Below, piece by piece: positions 1 through 12,347 of a stretch of DNA of 64,000 bases. The notes below the pieces were generated by a model that had not been told where the DNA came from, ran no database searches, and saw only the letters and a list, made by a program, of their open reading frames with translations. Within the stretch, counting starts at the first letter, position 1. Every line of letters starts with the position of its first letter. Made by a program: the position numbers and the translations under genes. This DNA comes from Fistularia commersonii. Lineage: Eukaryota > Chordata > Actinopteri > Syngnathiformes > Fistulariidae. The stretch spans positions 20,937,258 through 21,001,257 of the forward strand of contig JBBMNZ010000001.1 in the NCBI GenBank assembly GCA_037954325.1, read 5' to 3'.

Positions 1-3000
1 ACAGGTCTGTGAAACAGGGCATATTTTAAAATTTGAACCCGTGGAGGCTCCATACTTCGAGCTATCGGAGAGAAGTGCGTGAGTGTGCAATAGACCAATC
101 TTGTTTTGTCTGTTTTCTGGAGGACCAATTTTGTTTTAGACCTGGGAAGTGCAAAAATGCTCTCCAATGGCGAGGTCCCCAAGATTTGGACCTCAAGAGT
201 TATATTCATACATTCTTCAGGATAAGTCTCCCATATCAAGGGGTGCATTTTTATTTCCTTCTGAAATCTTTCACATGTGTTGTTGGGAGTGCAAAAATGA
301 GAGACCACAAGTTTACAACAGAAGAAGTTATTGTGAGTCCGTCTCACAGGGCTGAAATTGGCTTGTAGGCAGCAAGGTGAGGGAAAATCTACGGTATCTG
401 AAAAAAATAAATAAAATAAAAGGGAAATCATCATCCTGAGTTTGAATGTGACAAGGTAATTAAATCTTTGACAAATTACATAAGACTTGAGACTTGGATG
501 TTTGAAATCCCTGAAATAATCACATCTATCAATCACTGTTGAACGCTACCTTTGCAGTTTTTTTCTTCGTCTTGTTTCTTTTTGTCTTGCAGAGCCATTT
601 GAATAATAAAGCACTTGGATGAAGAGCAGAGTTTTTTCATTTTGATTCATGGACTGCTGATATACTGAATCACATGGCCTTTGACCCGATGATTGCATTG
701 ATGACTTCAGCCCATCATTATCTCATGGTAGTGATGGATTCCTTCTTAAACGGCCACGTGGCTGACAAAAGCTGTTCACAGTAAATGCAAGCCGATAACT
801 GAGAATGTGGAGAATGTGGAGAGAGGAGGCTGCTTAAGGCTGCTTAAGAAACCACAAGGATCAATATGTCAGATGAGGATGCTGCATTTACTGATGTTGT
901 CATGCTCAATATTAGCCCCCGTCATGGCTGTTGTATTGTAGTTTTTACACCCACCTTAAATATATCTTTTTATACAACCTTTTTCCTACTTAAAAAATAA
1001 ATGAATATAAAAACGAACTGACCCCGCTTGGTTGGAAATGACCTCTGGAGGTTTAGTATTAATCAGTGTCACATGCAGTACTTGTTTGTTAGTCGTATAC
1101 GCCAGAATGTCTTCACATGGCTGATTACCTTTGTTCAGTCATGCAGGACGAACAAAACGAGGTTCTTAAGAAAATCAAATGAAACTTACAGCTGGCTCAC
1201 AGGACACAGGGAGGGCGCCCTGGTCACATGATGAGCCTAACACAGCTCACCATATTGGATTTTAGTCAGATGCGAAGGTGAACCGATGAAGCGTGGTCAC
1301 GTGTCTTTATTCATTTCATCTCAGATTTAAGACTGCAGTGCATTTAATGCATAAAAATAAAATTCCCAATGTTACTGTGATTTTTTTTTTTTTTTGACCC
1401 AAAGTAAGCATAACCAAATCTTGATCTTTTGACTGAATTTTATGAATGCTCTTGATGAGCTTTGTGGACCCACCTCCAGAATACACCGACAGATAGGCAG
1501 GATCTGAAGGGAACAGTTTACCACGTAATTGAACAAAGGGTTAACTGGCCACTGGATCAAATGCAACGGTGCAATTAGCAAATACTTTAAAAACAAGGAC
1601 AAGCACAACTTGGACACACTGCAAATAGATATGAAATATCAACTATGCACGATGGTGTAAGAGAAGAGTGAGCAACAGGAAGGCAGGTAGGGAGCTGATT
1701 GGAGAAGCAGTGGAAGAACAGGGCTGGAGTGAGGAGGACTGATTACAGACAGGTGGGTCACAAGGTACTCACACAGGAGGGAAACCAAACAAATAACATG
1801 AAACTCAAGACGCTGGGACATGGAGACATACGTGAAACAAAAGCAAAATAGGACAAAAACTAAAATTCACTCCGGCGAATTTTGAAAAGTCAAAACAAGA
1901 CAAAAAGCAAAGATGGCATAAAGCCATTTAGAACATGTGTATGACAAACCATTCCTAGACAACCCCCACCAATACCCTCAAAATAAGCACAAAACTTCCC
2001 GGGAGATTGGACAAGCCTCAGGTGAAAAAACCCTTGGCGGGAATCCAACTTTCAGACCAGACCAAACCTGCAACAAACAACACGCGCAAAAATATTGATG
2101 AACACATTCTCACGCATTTGGATTACTGATTAGATGCCACGTTCCCCAAGGATGCACCAATTTACATTGAGGAATCAAATCAACTGATCTCCTTATTGCA
2201 GGGGGACATACCTTTGAGATGCAGGAGAACTAACATAAACATTGCTAGAGGATGTCATTTGACTTAAATAGATCAGACTTTGATCCAGTATGAATATCAG
2301 TCTAACATAGTAAACAAATCTGAATCCACAGATGCTGTTTCAGATTTCATCAGAGACCGGTGATGTTCTTTCAGTCCTGGAGGCCTGGAAAGAGACTGAT
2401 CACAGGGAGAGAAAGGTAGAGGGAGGGCTGGAAGGAACCGTACAGCTTGATCAGCGTGGGAACAAAAGATAGAATGGAAGGTTCGGGAGATCTGGCGATT
2501 AATCAAATATTTATAGCTTTGTAAGTCATCAAATGAACTGATTTCTGGTTTCGCATCGGTAAGGAGGCAGTTCGCTGAGGTGAAGCGTTTTCTAACGTGT
2601 CATGTAAATTTTAAACCATTTCAAGACGTTTGGTTCTAGCGCATTGGTGACCAGATAGCGAGACATTTCGGCAATTAAGGCGGGATAAGACAAAAGGATT
2701 AAATAAAACACCAGCCGGGGAAAATAATTAAGGATTTAACAATGTTACATGGAGTTGTATAATAATACTTGCTTGTCACGATTAAAAAGGAGTAAATTGT
2801 TTGACACTCATTTGATAAACATTCCTCAAGATGAGCCTCTTTGGGACTGCTTTTCAGTAGTAAAGGCCATAAACAGCTGACTTCCATCAGTATCCAATAG
2901 AGTATATACCTAAACTGTGCACCATCTAGCGAATCTAAAAAGAAATGCAAAGGACCTAGAACCAACCTCTGAGGTACAGAGGATGGGAGTGATTTTTTTC

Positions 3001-3694
3001 CAAATAAAGACCTGCGCTGTGTTCTATCAAACCAGCCAAACTTTAATGATGCAAGGGCTAAAATAGACGTGCAAGACTCCTTCTCAGGACCTTCTATCCT
3101 CAGTGATGTCAAAGGCTACTCAGAGGTCTATTGGGAGATACAACAAAGTGGAATTTGAGAACATATTAGCCAAGGCACTGAAATGAATGCCATTTATAGT
3201 TCATCCCTCTTTATGCTTCCACACAAATTGATGGTTGGAAACCGGTTGCTTGTTATCAAGGGACCAGTGATCCATGTGTTTTTTTCTTTTATTCAAAATA
3301 CTTTTAACTACAGCAGCCTTAAAAGCAATGGGGAATGATGCTACATCAGATAAGTTCGCCATATTCAGCTTTATGAACGCAAAGATACTTGCAGATTTTT
3401 TGCTGGCAGCAGATGTAAAGGGCAGGCAATTGGCTTAGAGGCTGATACCAGGTCTGATTGCGTCTACTGAGATTGTCTCAAAATGAATGATAACTGAACC
3501 AGGGTGACCTCCTTCAGGCCTTCTCATGAGCTCTCTTTCCTCTCAGATGCTTCTACTTTAACTGTCTGGATCTGATAAAGGGATTGCTGAGTTCAAATCC
3601 CAATTAAGACCAGTAAGAGTTCCAAGTCCACGTGAGACATTCAGACTCCTGTGTCGCTGTTGTGAAAGAAGTTGGCAGCCATCAGTCCCTTATT
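1..3694. other. Non-coding DNA, no gene seen
   Basis: AT-rich sequence with only short random open frames. The stretch at about 1640-1900 (GGGAGCTGATTGGAGAAGC, ACAGACAGGTGGGTCACAAGG, AAACTAAAATTCACTCC) resembles fish LTR-retrotransposon end DNA in style, but I cannot place it. Confidence 0.6.
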
Positions 3695-3905
3695 TGATGG
3701 AAATTGACATGTCCATCTGGGAGGAGACCACGGGGAAGACCCAGGACACACTGGAGAGACTACGTCTCCAGGCCGGCCTGGGAACGCCTTGAGGTCCCTC
3801 CACCGGAGCTGGACCATGTGTTGGGGGAGCGGGAGATCTGGGCCTCACCTCTCACTGTGACCCAACTCCGAATACGCAGGAGAAGACGGATGGTTGGATT
3901 TGATG
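3695..3905 (+). mobile_element. LINE 3' end fragment (C-terminal coding tail)
   Basis: The plus-strand frame from about 3704 reads SGRRPRGRPRTHWRDYVSRP followed by AWERLEVPPPELDHVLGERE, the widespread C-terminal block of a fish non-LTR retrotransposon. It ends at GGATGGTTGGAT, a tail typical of such elements. The upstream body is missing, as expected for 5'-truncated insertion. It is a different family from the LINE at 38.9-42.1 kb. Confidence 0.75.
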
Positions 3906-4599
3906 ATTTATTCCAACTTTTTTCTGGCAACATCAAAAGTTTGGGTATTTTGGGGGAACTTACACAATCCCGGATGGACATTATATGTGCTGACACACAT
4001 TACAATGTTTTATAACTTCTGTTATGTGCATGAACTTCCTGTCTCTCCCTACATGATGCCAATGTTCTTAAAATATCCTCAGTGTACGACTCACCATCTA
4101 AATATACACAGTTTGATATTGCTAGCTCAGCAATGTATCTAAAAAAATGTTTCCATATGACCAAGGTTTGTTGCCTGAGCAGTGTCTAAGGAAGGATGTA
4201 AATAAGAGTGGCTACAAAAAGGGATGACGGTGGGTATATTAATGCACAGTTAGAACATGTGGTCACAAAACCGGTGGGATATGACAACTCATCTTGCACC
4301 AATGGATAGGGTCAAACTCAGAGCTAAAGATATCCAGGGTGTCCATGTAATCATACATGGCGCTAACTGCAGGGGACAGCTCAAAGTCACAGACACATCA
4401 GCTAAAACATACTACTATGGGCCTTGCAGAGTGATTTAACTTATTCAAGAGAAGCTGTTAACTGGAACGCCATGGTAGGCAGAACCAATACTAGCTACAT
4501 TTAATCCCCAAAATAAAAATCAAGCATAGAATGGAATGTGTGTTACAGAGTGACTGGTACCAATTGTACTTTCTTGTCGAACTCCTCTTGTCGCGGCAG

Positions 4600-4690
4600 C
4601 TGGACTTGAATTACTTCACTTGAAGACAAATTCACCATGACCTGGATGACTGAGAATCTCTACAGACATACTAATTGTCCTGTAAACTAA
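4600..4690 (+). repeat. Dispersed repeat, copy 1
   Basis: GACAAATTCACCATGACCTGGATGACTGAGAATCTCTACAGAC is a common fish dispersed-repeat word. A copy in the same orientation lies about 1.3 kb downstream. No coding content is seen. Confidence 0.6.
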
Positions 4691-4952
4691 AACCACTGAA
4701 AATTTGTGCCAGGACATGAAATGCAAATGGTTGTGAACAATGATGGATACCTATGTGGTTTTTGTATTTTGTGTTTCGTCAAAGTAAGGATTTCAAACAA
4801 TCGACGCACTCTATTAAAAAGTAAAAGCATTCAGGCAGAAATCTTTGCACGTCATTCCGAGCAAAAGAACTGTGGAAGGTATGGAATTAGCTCTCAGAGA
4901 TACCACCCAAAAACAGCAAGCAAAGTCCAAAGACTTTTTGCAACGAGTTCAA

Positions 4953-4980
4953 CGATGCATCGATGCATCGATGCATCGAT
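4953..4980. repeat. Short tandem repeat (CGATGCAT)3.5
   Basis: Three and a half exact copies of the palindromic-type octamer CGATGCAT. Similar words occur near the ends of some fish hAT transposons, but no partner end is evident here. Confidence 0.7.
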
Positions 4981-5879
4981 TCAATTATGACACCACCGAT
5001 TCGTTCCTAGAATCTTCGTATCCCTGGTGAGTTGTCCATAGATTATTGGTGGTTAGTCATGTGATTGTCTTGCAGTTTTATTTCATTCAAGTTTGTTTGA
5101 AGAGTTGTAGTGACTCCAACCCTTCATCAATGCAAAGCACCAGTAGGCCATTGACATCAGTCGAGGCAGAACCACCAAAAGCATGCCTGAGGACATCTTG
5201 TTCATGTGAGCACACAGGCTGAGGAAAGCTTATCTTAAGGTCAGCGCAATGCCTCAAGAAACCCTGCCTCAAGAAAAAAAAGGGAGAATCGTTTCATTCG
5301 AATGATTTCAGAAAAAAGTCTTCAGATGGTCATCAGTGCAGCAGGATAGAAATAATGCCTGAGAACTCAGTGAGTTGTTTTTAGTAATTTGTTGAGTACA
5401 TTAGTGCCCAAAAGGTACTTTAGCTCTGTCCGATGGCACTGGATCTACTGCTCTTTTCGAGTGCATCGTCAGGAAGCAAGAATCTGACTTTGCGCCATCA
5501 TTTTACAGAAACTGTTTGAAAGGTGAAAGATTAGAGTGATTTGAGGCTGAAATTTGAAGGGGCCTTGGCGTAACTCACCAGTCTGATAGATCAATGCTGG
5601 ATAGAGGCTGTCATTATTCACTTTTTCAGGTGATTAACATCACCTCAGTGCAGAGGTATCTTGCATGTGCTGCAACGTGTGGCTGGTTTCTGGAGAGAAG
5701 GGATCCCTGGCGGTGGTGAGAATTCTCCATTCTCAACTTCATTGCTGAAAGTTTGGATGGTTTACTGAAGACTCCAATGATTTCCTCAATAACTATCACA
5801 CCGCTAAGAGGGGGTGCGTTGAATCCTGGTGAGAGGTTTTTATCGGTTGTGAATCCTTTAGTCAGTTCTTGTTGAAATC

Positions 5880-5975
5880 ATCTTGTCATGACAAGTGGGC
5901 GTGAATTTTTTCATTTGGAGATGACAAGAAAATTTCATCATGACCTGGATGACCTAGAATCTCCACAGACCTTTT
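5880..5975 (+). repeat. Dispersed repeat, copy 2
   Basis: GACAAGAAAATTTCATCATGACCTGGATGACCTAGAATC and TCCACAGACC match copy 1 at 4.63 kb in the same orientation. The 1.2 kb between them has no recognised coding motif. Confidence 0.6.
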
Positions 5976-8790
5976 GTTAGTTGTTCATCACCAGGCTCAG
6001 CGGTATGACAATCCCAGGGACGACCATTCTCAGATTCTTCAGTTAGAACTGGCTTTGATAGAGGTATCAATTTCTACTATTTTCTACTTTCTTCTGTGTC
6101 TGGAAACCAAAATCTTTCTTGGCCTACCATTTTACTTTGCTTTCCCCCACTTCATCTCTTTGCCAACATTCGGAGCCTGCCCTGTCACTGCAAGTATCGT
6201 ACATGGTCCTGCTGAAGTTGTACAAATTTTTATTCTGATTCTGCATTTGCTTTTCCTTTCAGAGGCTGTGTTCCTCCCAGAGGTTTTCAAAATGGGACCC
6301 TACTTTTGTTTTAGTGAGGGCTTGCAAAAGTCAAACAAAGCAGTCCTTTCTTCATAGGATGGAAGACAATTAGCCACTTGCACATCTCTATTAGTCAGGT
6401 GATCTCTCTCATTAGATAAGACAGACTCTGTTAGATTTAGACGTAAGGACAATCTGGGGCTCATTAACGTGGGAGTAGAAGCAAGATGACGAAACTAAAA
6501 TTGTAAAATGAGCGACCGCTGTTTTAGCTAAATAGGCCAGTGTCGTGAAAATATTGACAATCTGACAGTATGCATCCTGGTCCTCCAGTTTTCTTAGATG
6601 AATAAAAGTTTAAATGTTATATGTTAAATAGTCTGAATTTGACGAGTACGCGGAGAGCTTAAAAACTATCATCCAAGGAACACTAACTTACAATATTCCA
6701 CATATCTACAGCTGTGGGTTTGTGCTCTTTAATAATAACACAGGAAATTGGCTCTCAAACAAATTTACTCTTATTAAACATCTGATAACCTCATTGAAAC
6801 ACAGCAAACCCAAATGATATAGAATCCCTCTTGAACAGTCCTTTAGTCGCTATCCAGCCTCATTTCCATATTTAACCTCTTGGCTAATCACATCCTGGAG
6901 GACCCTTTTGGGTTGCCTAAATAGTTGAACGAAGGTGAACAATGATATACATAGAGCAAAACAAGCAGGAGTGTTTGTAATGTGACATGTCAGCAGCAGG
7001 GTGCTGTACACAAACAAATGTTTTTCCTCTTGGATAGTAGCAATTACTCCGAATTTCAGTTTGATTTGACTGACTTACACCTGAATCATTACAAAAGCAA
7101 GCAAGAGTGGTGTAATTTGAAATTCAAAAAGCAGAACAAAAAGACCTACATATTTTTTTATTCAACACATCATGATGTAATATCTGTTTTAATCCATCGA
7201 GCGCAAGAAAAGCTTAAAGTTCCTGAAAAAAACAGGGAAACCATTTTGTCCGCAACTGAACAAAACTAAACAAAAACCTTCATTACATTGCTTTTGCGCT
7301 CCAGCCCCATCATATCCTTCATCATTTAGTGACACCTGAGAATATTTGGGATTGGTGTTGGGTGACGCCCAGGCTCACTAATATATTCAAGAATAAAAGT
7401 TGGAATGTGAAGAAATATGCTTACCTACTTGATGGGCTCATGTATTCAAATTGGCAGAAAATGAGAACACTAAATAAATAACAAATACATTTTGAATCAT
7501 CAGACGTTCAGGGTCGGCTCTGGCCCCAATGAACAACAAGGGTTTGATTGTGGTAAACAATATGGAGCCCTTTTGTAAGGCAATTAAACCACGCCTTGCA
7601 CAGATAATGCTGCATGCTTAAGCTCTTGCATTATTAGTCCCGTGTTCTCTATCGAGTGGTAAAAAGCAAACAGAGTGTACTTTCAAACATTTTAGCGGGA
7701 TTGAATAGGCTCTGTTTTGTGAGGAATGGGATTGTTTCCTGGCTGGCGTCTTAAAAAGGATAGATGAATTATTGATACTGATGTAGTTCATGCTCTATGA
7801 ATACTGCTACATATAAATTTTTCTTCACCCAAATAATTGTATTATTATGAGTGTAATTATTTCTCTCATGATGTATATCTGATAATAATTAAAAATCAGG
7901 TAGCCACCCGTGTAACAGTCCTCACATGACATCCTGACTTGGTCACAGTATTACCAACCAAGGGATGATTTTCTATTTGTTCCTGTAATCCAGTTGCAGG
8001 AAGCAGCTTCAAACGTGCTGCCATGATCCCCTGGGTCTTTACTGTCTGCTCAGTATGGGAACATCCTAAGGCAAAATGAATGTTTAAATTCACCATTTCT
8101 ATACGGTGCACTTCTTTTTCAGCAATAGCACTGAGACATGGCTCTGGTGTTCCCTTCTTCGCTGTGCAAGCTGTGCACTGTTTGACAAAATCCGCTCTGT
8201 GATCCATTGGTGTATTAAGGTGAGAAGATAAGGTTAATCCATTCCTCTTTCAAGCAACATCTGTATCTTCATGAGGTTGCACTTGTTACCTGGCACAACA
8301 GATTTCATCTGATTGTCCTCCAGTCCGTCATTGTTCCCAAAAGATTGCTGAAATGTCAGATGGAGCTGTTGTTGCCCCATAAATTCCATAAATTAAACCT
8401 TTGTAATTAAAATTCAGATGAATGCATGTTTCCAATCAAGCTGCCGTTCGATTTTAAGGGTTATATCATCAGCATAATACCGTGTATACTGTATTGATGG
8501 AGCAGACCTTGATTTAAAAATCTTTTTTTCTTAGATTTATGTAAAATGTCAGAATGATCTAATTCTTGGAATAAGCAAGCATAACTTGAATGGTTTAGAA
8601 GATATTTAGCGCATTACTAATGATGTATTCACTTTGGAAAAGCATAAAACGATCTTACTCAGCTTAACTTGGGTGTTGAGCATAGAAGGTATTAATTGTC
8701 CATGTCAACTAGATCAAATCAGTCACCGAGTGACTGTAATGGCTTCTCTGTCAAAAGTTGAGCTGGCTAGAATAATGCTGTAGGCGGGAT
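5976..8790. other. Non-coding DNA, no gene seen
   Basis: AT-rich DNA without recognisable repeats. A minus-strand frame at 7896-8207 contains CTACTAKKGTPEPC, loosely like the zinc-binding end of a retroelement integrase. The match is too short to call. Confidence 0.5.
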
Positions 8791-10990
8791 AGACTAAATT
8801 GGATCCGGCTCCACATGGGGCTTGGCCGGCTCCGGCACACACATGTTCATTTCGATGCCTCGGTTAATACAAAATTTATTGCCGGAGTCTTGTAGTCTTT
8901 CCACATACTGATTTGGATGATCAAGGAAGAATGCGAGGGCGGAGGAAAAATCAACCAAAAGCTGCTTTGGACCAAAGGGTACATCAGTCTCAACAGCAAC
9001 TTTAGTTAACAGTGTCATACTTGATCGGTTAATCTCTCATTGAAAATTTACTCTTTGTATACTTGTATTTTTGCTTGTAAAGGATGAGAATGATCACTTG
9101 AAATAATGCCTGTCTGGCTGTCCGGTCATCGGTTCATTCCCCAGCAGAGATCGTATGGAAGCGTCTCTGAGCCAGACGATGCTTACCTCAATGCTCCTGA
9201 CTCCTGTTTGTGTGTCATCAGTTTATGGCAGGTCATGCCTGAACACTCCGATGTATGTCACGTCTGTCATGCTTGTCTGATTAATAATATTTTTGAGGTT
9301 TTGGGAGCGACAGAGTTGGCAGTTACCCTCTGATCTGCAACCCACGTGCAGTTTCGGGGGATGGTGAAGGTTGTCATGTGGAGTTCTAATGAGGCTAAGG
9401 CTTGTTTTAGGAATCCTCCTTGTGCCAGCCCGTGTTATTGTCGTGTCGACAACATCCTCACAGCTCGCCTGCTTCCTTGCTAACATTGACTCCCAATTTT
9501 CTTGAGCTCCACCCATTTTCTTCTTGCATGCTTTGGACCACACGTTTGGTGGAAGGAGGGCTCAGGTATTTCCAAATGCGTTGTTGACATAGTGTCCCTT
9601 TTCTATGCTTTTTGGTAGTAATGGTGTACAGTTTCCAGGGGCTATATCAGACACCGATGTATGTTGAGTTGGGAGTCAGGAGGTAAGGAGTCTGTCCTTT
9701 TCATAATGAGGATGGTGACTTCTCAGTTCCAACCTTTGGGTTGGACTTCAATATCCTTGCAACTTTCATCAATTTCACAAGAACTTCAGGAATCTTGTTC
9801 CCAAATAGCCGGTGGGTTTCAATGTTGGGCCTGGATCTTGAAGCTGCTCTTCTTTGTTTTTGCAGCTGCCCGACTTTAAGCTAAATTGGAAGAATTGTGT
9901 CAAACTGCGAATTGGATGCAGTAGGATATGGTATGTGACCTGGTTATACAGAAGGAGGTTCCTTATGGCTGCCACTGTGCAGGCATTGATGACATCTCCC
10001 AGCTCCCACTGTGCGGTTTTCCAGATTGCCATCCGTGGGCATACATGAACGGATCCTGTAAAGCTTGTACTTGCTGTCTTTATACTTAATTCTGTGTAAC
10101 TCTGACCTCCACAGATTCTACAATCCCCTTCCTCTCTCCTCTTTGACGCTCCTTCAGGGCCACCGAAGTAGGTTTTCTTCCCTTCTCCAGTTGGATGTTT
10201 TCTCATTTATCCCTTGCTGTGTTCAAGAACAAAGTTCCAGCAGGGCACGACTTCAAACATTTTCTGACCTAGCTCTTGACATTGCTGCAGATGTGAGGTT
10301 TGGCTGTGGTGCAGCCTTTCATTGTGAGCTGGTGAAGAAGCCTCGAGCGTTGGCCTGGGTTTAAGCTTTCCCATATGTCGTTGTCATTGCCTAAGGCCAA
10401 TTGACATTTGATTTGTGAGATGGCTAATATGGTTTTCCCTTTAGTAGTATTGTGTTGGTTGTACCTCCGTGGTGCTGATGCCCTGGCTGTGAGAAGCACT
10501 GTGTTGCTCGACCGCAACGTGGTTCCTTGCTGTCTAACCTGCTGATGCAGCTTTCACCTGACTGTGTACGGGCTAGCCAAGGTATGTTGTCACCTGGAGC
10601 CAACCACAACCACATTCTCTCTGGATTTGATGACTGTTAGTCATTTCCATGTCACTTATGACAACCTCATGAATGATTCATCTTCCATCCCACGTCTCAT
10701 TAAACCTCCGGACTTTCTTCCTTGCTGTGCTTGTAGTTGCTTCAGGGAAAGGGTACCAGCCCCTCCAAATCTGGTGCATTCTTTGCTGCCTACCAGTATT
10801 CCCTGGCATCCCTCCAGTCTTTCCTGGATGCCATCTGCTGTGTTTTCAGTTCCACAGCTAGCACAGGTGGATCAAAGAGTTCATGTAATTCTGTATATTG
10901 ATTTCTATTAAACAAAACCTCTTGACTCCACCCAATTTGTCTGGAAAGTGCTCCAGCTGTGCAATGGGTTTGTCCTGTCATTTTCCATCA
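8791..10990. other. Unidentified block with many open frames
   Basis: Composition is more balanced than in the flanks, and many short frames occur on both strands. The minus-strand frames at 9018-8794 (SSALAFFLDHPNQYVERL), 10206-9775 and 10981-10790 (NRNQYTELHELFDPPVLAVE) look protein-like but match no family I recognise. A decayed transposon or pseudogene is possible. No domain can be named. Confidence 0.4.
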
Positions 10991-11662
10991 GTAGGGTTTC
11001 CAATGCAAAGCAATTAATTTGCCCAGACTTGCAGATTTCCCAAAATATCTTACACAGGAAACTTTATCTGGACTGCTGTAAGTATCTTAAAGTAAAAGTC
11101 AAAGGTGTTGATACCTTAGCCCTACATCACATAAAGATGAGAATGTTGAGTCTAATCTTTGTAATACTGAAATGCCCCCCCAACATCAAAAGTAAAGCAT
11201 TGTAGCATTCTTTTATATGATGAAGCATTTCTCATGTTTAGCAGTTTTGCTATTGCCTGAACTGTGTGCTGTGTTTGTGTCTTACAAACATCCCGATTGA
11301 TTTATTGTAGTCTGCAAACTGGTGCAGTAGTTTTACAAATGCAGAGCACATCTGTATATACTTTTCATAATCCTATTGCAGATATATACTTGCTCTTGAT
11401 ACATTTTAATCCTTTTAAATCCTTGGGACACATATAGGCTTGTTTTGGTTGCCCCTCAGGGACGATTCGTTCTATTTAACACCTACATTCTAATGACCGC
11501 CAGGGTAAATTGCCATTCGAATGCCCTGGTAAGGGGGGTAGAAGTGTATGCATTGAGGTTAGTTTCAAGCTATTGTTTGGCAAGCACGGTTAAGTGTAAA
11601 CTTTGCGAGTTACAATTTAGCTGTCCCCAGTGAAGGGAGGCAAATGACTCATCCTAATTAGA

Positions 11663-11663
<1 letters not shown>

Positions 11664-11711
<48 letters not shown>
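11664..11711 (+). repeat. (GT)n microsatellite
   Basis: About 46 bases of uninterrupted GT dinucleotide. Confidence 0.97.
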
Positions 11712-11714
<3 letters not shown>

Positions 11715-12004
11715 ATGTATATGCTCTTTCACTCTCAAGTCAAATACTGCTTAAACACTTTGCAATTACCTTACATGCAGTTCCCATTACCCCGGAGGTT
11801 TCCTCTGTAACTTGCAATGATTTCAAGAAGACAAACTCGCAGCTGAAACTACAATCTTGAACCAAGTCTTCACCCGGAGATATAATGATTCCTTATCAGG
11901 GGCAATTAACACACACCGCTCACACACTCCCAGCTGCCATCAGGTCAGAGGGCCACACTCTACGGTCTAATCATTTACAGGGACACGTATAAAGGCATAC
12001 AATT

Positions 12005-12347
12005 ACCTTAGCGCGGGGGTTAGCGGTCTTTCGTGCTAACGAAGCACCCTGGTTCGATTCCGACAAGGGGACCGTTCTGTGTGGAGTTTGCATGTTCTTC
12101 CCGTGTCTGTGTGGGTTTTCTCCGGGTCCTCCGGTTTCCTCCCACGGTCCAAAAACATGCAGCACGTTAATTGGAAAACAATGTGGAAAATTGCAGTGAA
12201 TCAGTGAATGTTGCCCGTTTTTGTATGTGGCCCTGTGATCGATTGGTGACCAGTCTAGGGTGTCTTGCCTCTCGCCCGATGACAGCTGGGATAGGACCCA
12301 GCGTCCCCCGCGACCCATAAGCGGCAGAAGATAAAAGGATGGACGGA
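12005..12347 (+). mobile_element. tRNA-derived SINE, V-SINE-like, near full length
   Basis: A tRNA-like head has a degenerate A box near GGGGTTAGCGG and a B box GGTTCGATTCC at 12051-12061. The conserved body follows (GTGTGGAGTTTGCATGTTCTTCCCGTGTCTG through TCCTCCCACGGTCC and AAAAACATGCAG), then GGCCCTGTGATCGATTGGTGACCAGT and a GATGGACGG tail. The body is like that of the DANA/Mermaid V-SINE group. It is one of the most complete copies in the window. Confidence 0.8.

Noticed and set aside
7896..8207. Integrase-like zinc-binding fragment
   Set aside because: Only CxxC-type spacing and a few residues fit. No flanking integrase or RT motifs are found.
12005..12075. tRNA gene
   Set aside because: A and B boxes are present but no cloverleaf closes, and the sequence runs into a SINE body. 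The same holds for the heads at 28.7, 30.1, 35.4, 43.2 and 61.6 kb.
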